A stretch of 64,000 nucleotides of DNA, from assembly GCF_042650565.1 (NCBI RefSeq), contig NZ_JBHSBH010000004.1, forward strand, positions 310,001-374,000. Reading direction: 5' to 3'. Positions within the stretch are counted from its first letter, which is position 1. Every line of letters starts with the position of its first letter. The translations under genes and the position numbers were made by a program. Of this stretch, positions 23,546 through 31,914 are shown one piece after another. Below the pieces are notes generated by a model. The model saw only the letters and a list, made by a program, of their open reading frames with translations. It was not told the DNA's origin and made no database searches. This stretch comes from Nocardiopsis_B sediminis (lineage in GTDB: Bacteria > Actinomycetota > Actinomycetes > Streptosporangiales > Streptosporangiaceae).

Positions 23546-23902
23546 ATGAGCGTAAAGCCCCCGACCCTTTATGAGGGCGTCGACACGATCCGCCAGATCC
23601 AGGGCCTGATGGTCCTGTGCTCACTGCTGCCGCCCGACGGCAGGCTGCGCGAAGTCCTCCAGCTCGCGCTCGCGCTCAACGAGGAGCACCTGCTCCACCG
23701 CGTCGAACCCGTGCCGGACGTGCACCCCCACACCGTCAAGGCGTGGCTCGAATCCCTCTGGTTCCACGGCAGTCCGTCCCCGGCGCTGAAGGAGGTCGCC
23801 GACTGGCAGAGCGATAACGACAACATGACCGCCGCACTCGCGGAGCTGAAGACCGTAGAAGAACAGATCGGGATGAAGCTGGTCCCGCACAAGATCCCGT
23901 GA
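23546..23902 (+). CDS. Cinorf7/DurN-like protein, candidate lysinoalanine synthase
   Basis: This 118-residue protein has no common enzyme motif. Its size and position directly before a cinnamycin-type precursor fit Cinorf7/DurN, about 119 residues, which closes the Ser6-Lys19 lysinoalanine bridge in cinnamycin and duramycin. In DurN the reaction is substrate-assisted by the hydroxyl of hydroxy-Asp15. The precursor here keeps Ser6, Asp15 and Lys19, so such an enzyme is expected. It is mostly helical (TIRQIQGLMVLCSLLP, LREVLQLALALNEEHLLHRV). GAGGAAGG lies 6 nt before the ATG at 23546. It is the first gene of the operon, 31 bp before the precursor. The assignment rests on context and length, not on a checked alignment. 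Confidence 0.72.
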   Translation: MSVKPPTLYEGVDTIRQIQGLMVLCSLLPPDGRLREVLQLALALNEEHLLHRVEPVPDVHPHTVKAWLESLWFHGSPSPALKEVADWQSDNDNMTAALAELKTVEEQIGMKLVPHKIP

Positions 23903-23933
23903 TCCGTACCGCGTCACCGTTCAGGAGGAACGT

Positions 23934-24176
23934 ATGTCCACCACCATGATTCTGCACCAGGCCGCCGTCGACGACGAGTTCCGCAGCGCCGTGCTGGCCG
24001 ACCCCGCGGCCTTCGGCGTCGCCGCCACCGACATCCCCGCCGGCGTCGCGCAGCAGGACCAGGAAGCCCTGGACGCCTTCACCGACAGCATCGTCGCCAA
24101 CGAGGTCTACGCCTGCGGGACCACGTGCAGCTTCGGTCCGGCCACCATCCTCTGCGACGGCTCGACCAAGTCGTAG
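23934..24176 (+). CDS. cinA: Cinnamycin-type lanthipeptide precursor
   Basis: This 80-residue precursor has a 60-residue leader resembling that of CinA (MILHQAAVDDEFRSAVLADP, then AAFG...; the end EVYA fits signal-peptidase-type cleavage). The core is CGTTCSFGPATILCDGSTKS (61-80). Aligned to cinnamycin, CRQSCSFGPFTFVCDGNTK, it keeps Cys1, Cys5, Ser6, Phe7-Gly8-Pro9, Thr11, Cys14, Asp15-Gly16, Thr18 and Lys19. Predicted links are Cys1-Thr18, Thr4-Cys14, Cys5-Thr11 and Ser6-Lys19, with hydroxy-Asp15. It differs at residues 2-4, 10, 12, 13 and 17 and has an extra Ser20. AGGAGGAACGT precedes the ATG. Cinnamycin-type peptides bind phosphatidylethanolamine. Confidence 0.95.
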   Translation: MSTTMILHQAAVDDEFRSAVLADPAAFGVAATDIPAGVAQQDQEALDAFTDSIVANEVYACGTTCSFGPATILCDGSTKS

Positions 24177-24185
24177 GAGCCGCAC

Positions 24186-24216
24186 GGCGGCGGGCTGGCT
24201 CGCCGTGCCCGCCGCC
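24186..24216 (+). terminator. Intercistronic hairpin between precursor and lanM
   Basis: GGCGGCGGGC (24186-24195) pairs perfectly with GCCCGCCGCC (24207-24216) across an 11-nt loop, 9 bp after the precursor stop. There is no T run. Such partial terminators or 3' stabilisers are common after lantibiotic precursor genes and let the precursor be made in excess of LanM. Confidence 0.6.
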
Positions 24217-24248
24217 CCCTTCGCCAACCCGGTAGGAGCCCCTCCAGT

Positions 24249-27200
24249 ATGGGAAACGCCTATCCCGTCGACATCGCGGCGAGCGCCTGCAACCTCGCCG
24301 AACGCACGCGGATCGCAGCAGTGCTCGGCGCCCCCCGAACGGCGCAGGGATCGGGCGGCCTCCACCCCGCCGACATCTGGAAGATCGACCGCCTGGCGGG
24401 CAAGCTTGCGCTGAAGGCCGCCCGCGGAACGCGGGCGGACGGCCCCGCACCGCCCACCAAGGAGCGGCTCGCGGACGTCCTCACCTCCTACCGGCTGCAT
24501 GAACTCAACCTCGGCGAGGCCGACGACCGCACGCGTCGGCTGCTCGCCGAGACCCACCGGTCGTGGCTGCCCACCTACCGCTCCGCCCTTGACCGCTTCA
24601 GCGACCCGCTCGGCGACACCGACGCCGACTGGCGCGGCGCCGATACGTACTACGGGCGGCTGGCGATCGCCGCCGAGCCGTTCCTGCTCGAACTCGGCCG
24701 CCGCCTGCGCGCCGCTCTCGAACGCTCGGCCGTCCCAGGGGGCGCGCTCATCGCCCCCCGGGTGGTCGCCGACTTCCAGCACCACCTGCTCGACCGGTTC
24801 GAACTCGCTCTGGCCTGGGCGGTCGAGGCCGACGCCAAGGTCCACTGCGCCCGTACCGGCACGGACCCGGCGACCGCCTCCAGCGACGACTACCTGCGCT
24901 ACCTCGACCACACCTTCCGAGATCCCGGCGCCTATCACGACTTCTACCGGCGCTTTCCCGTGCTGGGGCGCTGGCTCGCCCAGGTCACCGGGCTCCTGGC
25001 CGACTTCGGCGGTGACCTGGTCGGCCACCTCTCCGCCGACTCCGCGGCCATCGCCGACGCCTTCTTCGACCGCGGGATCACCGCCGTGCGGTCGGTGCGG
25101 CTGGGCAACTCCGACCACCACGCCGGAGCCCGCAGCGTCGCCTTCATCGACGTCGAGCTCGACGGCGGGGCCACCGGAACCGTCGTCTACAAGCCGCGCT
25201 GCATCCGCTCCGAAGCCGGCATGCAGGCCCTGCTGCGCCGGCTCGACCGCGACGGCGTGATCGGGTTCGTCCCGCGTGCGGTCCTGCCCCGCGACGGCTA
25301 CGGCTACGAGGCCTACATCCCGCCGGGCCGCAACCGGGTCGCGGCCCGCGCCGATGCCGAGCACGTCTACCGCCAGCTCGGCGGCTACCTCGGGATCTTC
25401 TACGTGCTGGGCGGCGGCGACCTGCACTTCGAGAACGTCATCGTCGCCGACGGCAACGCCTTCATCTGCGACTGCGAGACCGTCCTCGGCGTGCGCCCGG
25501 CCGGTCAGCCCGAGAAGGACGGCTCCCTCCTCGACTCCGTCTTCGGCACCGGGCTGCTGGAGTGGCCCAACTCCGCCTCGCGCAGCGGCGACCCCGCCGT
25601 CATGCACATCAGCGGCTCCACCGGCGGCACCTCCTATGAGATCCCCGTCGCGGTGCCCCGCGTCACCGGCGACCGCCTCACCTTCCGCAGCGCGGTCGCC
25701 AACGAGACCGGGGTCGAGGTCCGGCCCGACGCCGCCAACCGGGTCTTCCTGGGCGACACCCTCATGGAGCCCGGTGATTTCACCGATGCCATCGCCGACG
25801 GCTTCCGCCGGGTCTACGACTGGTTCCGGGCGGACCCCACGTCCAGCGCCGCCTGCGTCACCGACGCCTTCGCCGGCTCCTCGGTGCGCTTCATCAACCA
25901 CGGCACCCAGGTCTACGCGCAGTCCCTGCTGTCGGCGCGCCACCCCAAGGCCCTCGCTGACCCGCTCGAAGTCGACCTGCTCACCACCGCGGTGGGGGCC
26001 CGCCCTCGCGCATGGGACGACGGCGGGGTGCTGATCGAGCGCGAACTCGACTCACTGTGGCGGATGGACATCCCGATCTTCACCGCCGCCGCCGACGGCC
26101 GCGGACTCACCCACGACCACCGCACCGCCATCCCCTCCTATCTCGCGCTCTCCCCGATCGACCACATCACGCGGCGCATCGGCCGGCTGTCCGACACCAA
26201 CCTCGCCCGGCAGCACCACTACATCTCCGCGAGCCTGTCCACAGGCGAGATCGCCACCCCGGAGTTCGCGGCGGCCTGCCTGGACCAGGCGGCGCAAGTG
26301 GGCGAGCGCCTCTGCGACATGCTCCGCGACCACTCCGCACCCGCGCCGTGGGCGTCCTTCGACCTGAGCAACGGGCGCCCCGTGCAGACCGACGTCGAAG
26401 CCGACCTCTACCACGGCTCGGCCGGCATCGGCCTGTTCCTCGCCTACCTCGACTCCCTGGTGCCGCGGCCCGAATTCCGCTCGGCGGCCGGGCGCGCGCT
26501 GGCGCATGCCACCGTGTCTTGCGACCCCGGCCGCATCGGCGCCTTCCAGGACGTCGGCGGGCTGATCTACCTGCTCACCCACCTCTCCCGGCTCTGGAAC
26601 GATCCCGCGCTGCTGGAGCATGCGGTCCGGCTCGCCCGCGGCCTGGACCACCGGATCGCCGACGACCGCCACCTCGACGTCCTCAACGGCTCCGCCGGCC
26701 TGATCCCCGTCCTGCTCGGCCTGGCCGGCGCCACCGACGGCCACGGGCTCGACACCGCGCGCAGGTGCGCCGACCACCTGCTGCGGACCGCCCATCCCGA
26801 CTCCGACACCCTGAGCTGGCCGCAGGCGACCGGAGGTCCGCACCTCACCGGGTTCACCCACGGAACCTCGGGATTCGGGTGGTCGCTCATCATCCTGGGC
26901 GTGCACCTCGGCCGGGCCGACTACATCGACGCCGGACGCCGCGCGTTCGGCTACGAGTCCCGGTCCTTCGACGACACCGAGCGCGACTGGTACGACCTGC
27001 GCCCCTCAGGGGGCGGGGTGGCGCGCGGCGGCCGCCACTACGCCAACGCCTGGTGCAACGGAGCGGCCGGGATCGGGCTGGGCCGCATCGCCGCGTGGTC
27101 CGCGCTCGGCCGCGACGACGACACCCTCATGCACGATGCCCGCCTGGCGCTGGCCGCCACCATGCGCAACTTCCCGCGGCTGCGCAACGACACCCTGTGC

Positions 27201-27470
27201 CACGGCCGGGCCGGCAACGCCGAACTGCTCCTGCGCTTCGCCCTGCTCAACGACGAGCCCGCCTTCCGCATGGAGGCCAACGTCCAGGTGCAGACCCAGT
27301 GGCGCAACCTCGACCAGAGCCGGAGCGGAGCCACCGGCGGCGACTTCTTCCCCGGGCTGCTCCTCGGGATCTCCGGCATGGGCATGCACCTCCTGCGCCT
27401 GGCCCGGCCCGAACGGGTGCCTTCCGTCCTGCTGCTCGACCCTCCACCGACCGCAACCGACCAGAGGTAG
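24249..27470 (+). CDS. cinM: Class II lanthipeptide synthetase LanM
   Basis: This 1073-residue bifunctional enzyme dehydrates Ser/Thr in the precursor and then adds Cys thiols to form (methyl)lanthionine. Residues ~100-650 are the DUF4135 dehydratase domain, with VVYKPRCIRSEAGMQ, and GGGDLHFENVIV and CDCETVLG near 388-412 in the kinase-like active site. Residues ~720-1060 are the LanC-like cyclase. Its zinc ligands are Cys936 in NAWCNGAAGIG and Cys983-His984 in LCHGRAGN, and FTHGTSGFGW lies near 868. The length is normal for LanM. It follows the precursor by 72 bp, including a hairpin, and TAGGAG precedes the ATG. It should install three thioether rings in the cinnamycin-type core. Confidence 0.95.
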   Translation: MGNAYPVDIAASACNLAERTRIAAVLGAPRTAQGSGGLHPADIWKIDRLAGKLALKAARGTRADGPAPPTKERLADVLTSYRLHELNLGEADDRTRRLLAETHRSWLPTYRSALDRFSDPLGDTDADWRGADTYYGRLAIAAEPFLLELGRRLRAALERSAVPGGALIAPRVVADFQHHLLDRFELALAWAVEADAKVHCARTGTDPATASSDDYLRYLDHTFRDPGAYHDFYRRFPVLGRWLAQVTGLLADFGGDLVGHLSADSAAIADAFFDRGITAVRSVRLGNSDHHAGARSVAFIDVELDGGATGTVVYKPRCIRSEAGMQALLRRLDRDGVIGFVPRAVLPRDGYGYEAYIPPGRNRVAARADAEHVYRQLGGYLGIFYVLGGGDLHFENVIVADGNAFICDCETVLGVRPAGQPEKDGSLLDSVFGTGLLEWPNSASRSGDPAVMHISGSTGGTSYEIPVAVPRVTGDRLTFRSAVANETGVEVRPDAANRVFLGDTLMEPGDFTDAIADGFRRVYDWFRADPTSSAACVTDAFAGSSVRFINHGTQVYAQSLLSARHPKALADPLEVDLLTTAVGARPRAWDDGGVLIERELDSLWRMDIPIFTAAADGRGLTHDHRTAIPSYLALSPIDHITRRIGRLSDTNLARQHHYISASLSTGEIATPEFAAACLDQAAQVGERLCDMLRDHSAPAPWASFDLSNGRPVQTDVEADLYHGSAGIGLFLAYLDSLVPRPEFRSAAGRALAHATVSCDPGRIGAFQDVGGLIYLLTHLSRLWNDPALLEHAVRLARGLDHRIADDRHLDVLNGSAGLIPVLLGLAGATDGHGLDTARRCADHLLRTAHPDSDTLSWPQATGGPHLTGFTHGTSGFGWSLIILGVHLGRADYIDAGRRAFGYESRSFDDTERDWYDLRPSGGGVARGGRHYANAWCNGAAGIGLGRIAAWSALGRDDDTLMHDARLALAATMRNFPRLRNDTLCHGRAGNAELLLRFALLNDEPAFRMEANVQVQTQWRNLDQSRSGATGGDFFPGLLLGISGMGMHLLRLARPERVPSVLLLDPPPTATDQR

Positions 27471-27484
27471 GTGCAACCCCGCAC

Positions 27485-28423
27485 ATGTCGATCGAGTCCT
27501 GCACGGAATTCCTGCACACCGCGTACACGTCGCCGGACCTCATGCGCGCGCTCCGCGCCATGACCGGCCCCCAGGAGATCATCGCCCTGGGCGCGCGGCA
27601 CGGCTACGATTTCCGGCTCGCCGACCTCGCCGCGGCGTCGTCCACGGTCTCACCCGGCTCCGCCGCATCGGGGAACGGCGCGCCGGGATCCGCGCTCTCG
27701 GCGGTCCCCGCGGCGGCCGAGGAGTCCCGCCCCCGGCCCGGTGAAAGCGGCTTCTACCACCACGAGTACGCCATCGCCGACATCCCCGGGTTCGACGCCG
27801 TGCTCCGCGAACTCCCGCGGCTCAAGATCAAGCCCGATTCCGTCGACCTCGCCCGCTTCGCCGAGAGCTTCCGCAAGGAGGACCTCCGCTCCACCGGCCT
27901 CTCGCCGGAGAGCGAGGAGTTCCGCCGCTGGCAGGACGATGTCGAGCGGGAAGACGGCGGCGGCGGCCTCCACCGGCGCAGCTTCCATCTCGTCAACCTC
28001 GACGAGCACGTCGACCACCCCGGCTACGCCGACTACCTCGACGCCAAGGGCGCCACCATCGCCGCCCTGGAGGACGCCTTCGGCACCGAGATCCGGTTCT
28101 CCGGCTCGATGTGGTACCCGCCCTCCAGCTACCGGTTGTGGCACACCAACGAGACCCAGCCCGGCTGGCGGATGTACATCGTCGACGTCGACGCCCCCTT
28201 CGACGACCCCGGCCACACCACCTTCTTCCGGTACATGAACCCCGCGACCGGCGAGATCGTCACCCTGGGGGAGCGCCCGCGCATCGTCCGGTTCTTCAAG
28301 GTGGAGCAGGACCCCCGGCACCTCTTCTGGCACTGCATCGTCAACCCCACCGAGCGCGACCGCTGGAGCTTCGGCTTCGCGGTGCCCGAGGACTGGCCGG
28401 AACGGCTTGGCCTGGCGACCTGA
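27485..28423 (+). CDS. cinX: CinX-like Asp hydroxylase with Nif11-like N-terminus
   Basis: This 312-residue protein is placed and built like CinX/DurX, the Fe(II)/2-oxoglutarate-type enzymes that hydroxylate Asp15 of the core. Residues 1-50 look like a Nif11 domain (SIESCTEFLHTAYTSPDLMRAL, then GARHGYDF). An Ala/Ser/Pro linker (52-85) follows, then the oxygenase part. Candidate metal and co-substrate residues are in WHTNETQPGWRMYI, LFWHCIVN and RWSFGF. The ATG at 27485 lies 14 bp after lanM with AGAGGTAGG at a long distance. Asp15 is present in the core, so the substrate fits. The Nif11-like region may bind the leader (inference). Confidence 0.85.
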   Translation: MSIESCTEFLHTAYTSPDLMRALRAMTGPQEIIALGARHGYDFRLADLAAASSTVSPGSAASGNGAPGSALSAVPAAAEESRPRPGESGFYHHEYAIADIPGFDAVLRELPRLKIKPDSVDLARFAESFRKEDLRSTGLSPESEEFRRWQDDVEREDGGGGLHRRSFHLVNLDEHVDHPGYADYLDAKGATIAALEDAFGTEIRFSGSMWYPPSSYRLWHTNETQPGWRMYIVDVDAPFDDPGHTTFFRYMNPATGEIVTLGERPRIVRFFKVEQDPRHLFWHCIVNPTERDRWSFGFAVPEDWPERLGLAT

Positions 28424-28479
28424 GCCGGGCAGGACCGTCGCCGCCCACGCGGCGGCGCGACGCCTTTGGAGGCAAGCAC

Positions 28480-29520
28480 ATGTTCAGAGATACCTGTCGC
28501 CGTCCGCGGGCGGCCCTGCCCGCACAGGCGGCCCCTCCTCCGGGCCCCGGCATCCCGGCGATCCGGGCCATCGGCCTGCGCAAGGGCTACCCGGGGATCG
28601 AGGCGGTGCGCGGCATCGACCTCACCGTGGGCCAGGGGGAGCTGTTCGGCTTCCTGGGGCCCAACGGCTGCGGGAAGACCACCACCATCGCCATGCTGTG
28701 CACGCTGGCCCGCCCCAGCGAGGGCCTCATCGAGATCGCCGGGTACGACACCATGGCCGATCCCGGAGCGGTCCGGCGCCAGCTCGGGCTGGTCTTCCAG
28801 GAGAGCACGCTCGACGGCGACCTCACCGCGCGTGAGAACCTGCGCTTCCACGCCGACCTCTACGGGCTGCCGCGGGCCATGGTGCCGGCGCGGATCGCGG
28901 AGATGCTCGACCTCGCCGGGCTCACCGATCGGCGCGACAGCCTGGTGCGCACGTTCTCCGGCGGCATGCGCCGCCGCCTGGAGATCGCCCGGGGGCTGCT
29001 GCACCGGCCACGGGTGCTCTTCCTCGACGAACCCACCCTGGGACTCGACCCCGAGGCGCGGGCGCGGGTGTGGGGGCACCTGCACGAGGTCCGCGAGCGT
29101 GAGACCCTCACGGTCTTTCTGACCACGCACTATCTCGACGAAGCCGAGCAGTGCGACCGCATCGCCATCGTCTCCGAGGGGCGCGTCGTCGCCCAGGGGA
29201 CCCCCGGGGAGCTGAAGTCGGTCATCGGCGCCGACCGGGTGGTGCTGCGGACCGGCGACGACCCCGCAGCAGCGCGCGACCTGCGCGAACGGTTCGGGCT
29301 CGACCCCGTCGGGGGCCCCGACGGCGTCACGGTCACCGCCGAGGACGGCGCCCGGCTCGCCCCCCGCCTGTGCGCGGGGCTCGATGTCCCCGTCTATGCG
29401 GTGACCGTGATCCGGCCCAGCCTCGACGACGTCTTCCTGCACCACACAGGCCACCGCATCCGCGACGACCCCGCGCCGGGGCCACCGGCGCTCACCGCCC
29501 CGACGGGAGGACGCGGGTGA
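28480..29520 (+). CDS. cinT: ABC exporter ATPase (CinT-like)
   Basis: This 346-residue ATPase of the DrrA/CcmA-like exporter class has Walker A GPNGCGKTTT, signature FSGGMRRRLEIARG, Walker B VLFLDEPTLGLDP and switch His in FLTTHYLDEAEQ. A C-terminal domain of ~90 residues ends in a proline-rich tail. With the next gene it should export the lanthipeptide or protect the cell, as CinT/CinH are proposed to do. GGAGG lies 7 nt before the ATG at 28480, and its TGA overlaps the permease GTG (GTGA), so the two are coupled. The N-terminal ~25 residues before the domain are Ala/Pro-rich and unusual. Confidence 0.9.
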   Translation: MFRDTCRRPRAALPAQAAPPPGPGIPAIRAIGLRKGYPGIEAVRGIDLTVGQGELFGFLGPNGCGKTTTIAMLCTLARPSEGLIEIAGYDTMADPGAVRRQLGLVFQESTLDGDLTARENLRFHADLYGLPRAMVPARIAEMLDLAGLTDRRDSLVRTFSGGMRRRLEIARGLLHRPRVLFLDEPTLGLDPEARARVWGHLHEVRERETLTVFLTTHYLDEAEQCDRIAIVSEGRVVAQGTPGELKSVIGADRVVLRTGDDPAAARDLRERFGLDPVGGPDGVTVTAEDGARLAPRLCAGLDVPVYAVTVIRPSLDDVFLHHTGHRIRDDPAPGPPALTAPTGGRG

Positions 29521-30389
29521 CCCGCACCTGGAACGCGCCGGCCGCGGTCATCCCGGGGATCCTCGGCGGCCTGGCCGGCGAGGCGCGCGCCGGGCGCATG
29601 GTCTGGCGGCGCGAGATGCTGCACTTCGTGCGCGACCCGGTGCGCGCTATCGTCTCGCTGCTTCAGCCCTTGGCGTTCCTGTTCATCCTGGGCGTGGGGC
29701 TGTCGCGACTCTACTCCCAGGCGGGGGCCGGCTCCGGTCAAGGCGAGGGCTACCTCGCGTTCCTGTTCCCGGGCGTGCTGCTGATGGCCGCGCAGACGCC
29801 GGCGGTCTCCGTGGGGGCGTCGATCGTCTGGGACCGGCAGAGCGGATTCATGCGCGAGATGCTGGTGGCGCCGGTCCGCCGCTCGACCCTGCTCTTCGGC
29901 AAGTGCCTGGGCGGTGCCACCGTCGCCACCTGCACCGGCACCGCGGTGCTGGCGTGCGCCGGGCTGGTGGGCGTCCCGTACCGGTTCGGCCTGTCGGTGG
30001 TGCTCCTCGCCGAACTTGGCGTCGCATCGCTGGCCATGACCGCGTTGACCGCACTCATGGCGGTGACCATCCGCCGCGTCCAGACGTTCAACACGGTGCT
30101 CAGTGTCGTCCTGGCCCCGCTGCTGTTCCTGTCGGGGGCGTTCTTTCCCGTGAGCGCGATGCCCGCGTGGATGGCGCCCATCGCCCTGGCCAACCCGCTG
30201 ACCTATGCCGTCGACGCCATGCGCCGCACCATCGCCGCCCGGATCCCCGATCCCCCGGGCGGGCCGCTGTCCGAGCCGGTCGCTTGGGGGGTCCACCACC
30301 CTCCGGTCGCGCTCGAACTGGGCCTGGTCGTGGCGTTCAGCGCGGTGGTCCTGGCGCTGGCCGCCCGCCGGTTCGCCCGGCCCGACTGA
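29517..30389 (+). CDS. cinH: ABC-2 type permease (CinH-like)
   Basis: This 290-residue ABC-2 permease has six transmembrane helices. A cytoplasmic N-terminus (MVWRREMLHFVRDPVRA) is followed by LLQPLAFLFILGVGL, the helix pair around YLAFLFPGVLLMAAQ, and the family segment LAPLLFLSGAFFPVSAMPAWM before the last loop. It pairs with the preceding ATPase (4-bp GTGA overlap, GGGAGGACG ribosome site). The pair is the last unit of the lanthipeptide operon. No LanFEG-type immunity genes or protease follow; a PTS gene converges 51 bp later. Confidence 0.9.
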   Translation: MTRTWNAPAAVIPGILGGLAGEARAGRMVWRREMLHFVRDPVRAIVSLLQPLAFLFILGVGLSRLYSQAGAGSGQGEGYLAFLFPGVLLMAAQTPAVSVGASIVWDRQSGFMREMLVAPVRRSTLLFGKCLGGATVATCTGTAVLACAGLVGVPYRFGLSVVLLAELGVASLAMTALTALMAVTIRRVQTFNTVLSVVLAPLLFLSGAFFPVSAMPAWMAPIALANPLTYAVDAMRRTIAARIPDPPGGPLSEPVAWGVHHPPVALELGLVVAFSAVVLALAARRFARPD

Positions 30390-30440
30390 ACGCGTCGCGC
30401 GCGGGCGGACCGCCGCCTGCGCCGGTGTGCCCGATGCGCC

Positions 30441-31892
30441 TCAGCGCTCGCTCGGGGTGCGCCGGGCGCCCGGCTCCCAGCCGGTCTCGACCAGCCGTTT
30501 CTGCACGACGATCGCGGCCACCAGCAGCACAGCCGCCACGACCAGCGCCAGCACCACCCCGACCGCGTCACCGCCGCGGAAGGCGTAGCCGATCGCGATC
30601 CCGAACCAGCCGAAGTCCGCGTCGCCGAACGTGGTGTTGGCCGTCCCGAAGCTGCCCAGCACACCGAGCAGGAACGCCGGCAGCAGCGTGATGAGTACCC
30701 CGTTGGCGAACGCGCCGAGCACCGCGCCGCGGCGACCGCCGGTGGCGTTGCCGTAGACCCCGGCCGCGCCCCCGGTGAAGAAGTGCGGGACCAGCCCGGG
30801 GAGGATGAGCGCGAGCCCGAGCACCGGGTTGAGCCACGCCGCCATGACCGCCAGCGTCGCCAGCCCGCCCAGGAAGCTCGACACGAACCCGATCAGCACG
30901 GCGTTCTGCGCGAACGGGAACACGATCGGGGCGTCCAGGGCCGGCACCGCACCGGGCACGACCCGCTCGGCGATCCCTTGGAAGGCGGGGACGAGCTCGC
31001 CCAGGATGGTCCGCACCCCGTAGAGGATCACCGCGACCCCGATCCCGAACTGGAGGCCCTGCATCGCCGACTGCATGAGGAAGTGCCCGATGGTGGGCGC
31101 CACGCCGTCGGCGGGCGGGAACATCCCCAGCGCCGCCCCGGTGCCCTCGCGCGCCCAGAACAGCAGCGCCACCGCCAGGTAGATCAGCACCATCGATAGT
31201 GCCGTGGCCACCATCGAGTCGCGCAGGAAGCGCAGGCCCTCGGGCAGCTTCATGTCCTCGGTGCTGCGGCTGCCGCGCCCGACGAGCTGGCCGGTGGCGC
31301 CCGCGGCGATGTAGCCCAGCGTCCCGAAGTGGCCGATCGCGATCTTGCCGTCGCCGCCGACCCGGCGGGTCCACGGCTGGGCCAGCGCCGGCAGCGACAC
31401 CATCACCACCGCGAGCAGCACGGCGCCCAGCGCCACGGTGACCCCGGTGGGCAGGCCGCTCGCGGCCAGGATCATGGTCAGCAGGGTGGCCATGAACAGG
31501 GTGTGGTGGCCGGTGAGGAACACGTAGCGCAAGGGGGTGAAGCGGGCCAGCACCAGGCTCAGCGCGAACCCGCTGATCATGATCCAGGCCACCTGCGCGC
31601 CGAACCGCTCCTGGGCGATGGCGACGATCGCCTCGTTGGTGGGCACGACCCCCTGTGCCCCGGCGGCGCCCTGGATCATGGTGCCGAGCGGGTCCAGCGC
31701 GGCCACCACCAGCGATGCGCCCGCCCCGATCAGCAGGAAGCCCAGGACGGCCTTGATGCCGCCGCCCACGATCTGGCCGACGGACCTGCGCAGGGCGATC
31801 AGCCCGGCCGCGGTGATGAGGCCGACCATGTAGGCCGGGACGCTCAGCACCTCGTTGACGAGGAAGCGCGCGACGGCGACGATCCACTCCAA
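30441..31892 (-). CDS. ulaA: PTS ascorbate-type permease IIC
   Basis: This 483-residue membrane protein matches the UlaA/SgaT family of PTS IIC permeases. It has about eleven helices, the segments LIGAGASLVVAALDPLG and VVPTNEAIVAIAQERFG, a TGHHTLFMATLL loop, and FGTANTTFGDADFGW near the C-terminus. It would carry L-ascorbate or a related pentonate/pentitol while IIB phosphorylates it. It is the last gene of an operon on the minus strand (IIA, IIB, IIC). No catabolic gene (ulaD-G type) adjoins, so the true sugar is uncertain. Confidence 0.88.
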   Translation of the reverse strand: MEWIVAVARFLVNEVLSVPAYMVGLITAAGLIALRRSVGQIVGGGIKAVLGFLLIGAGASLVVAALDPLGTMIQGAAGAQGVVPTNEAIVAIAQERFGAQVAWIMISGFALSLVLARFTPLRYVFLTGHHTLFMATLLTMILAASGLPTGVTVALGAVLLAVVMVSLPALAQPWTRRVGGDGKIAIGHFGTLGYIAAGATGQLVGRGSRSTEDMKLPEGLRFLRDSMVATALSMVLIYLAVALLFWAREGTGAALGMFPPADGVAPTIGHFLMQSAMQGLQFGIGVAVILYGVRTILGELVPAFQGIAERVVPGAVPALDAPIVFPFAQNAVLIGFVSSFLGGLATLAVMAAWLNPVLGLALILPGLVPHFFTGGAAGVYGNATGGRRGAVLGAFANGVLITLLPAFLLGVLGSFGTANTTFGDADFGWFGIAIGYAFRGGDAVGVVLALVVAAVLLVAAIVVQKRLVETGWEPGARRTPSER

Positions 31893-31914
31893 TGTGGGCG
31901 CTCCTGTGCCGTGT

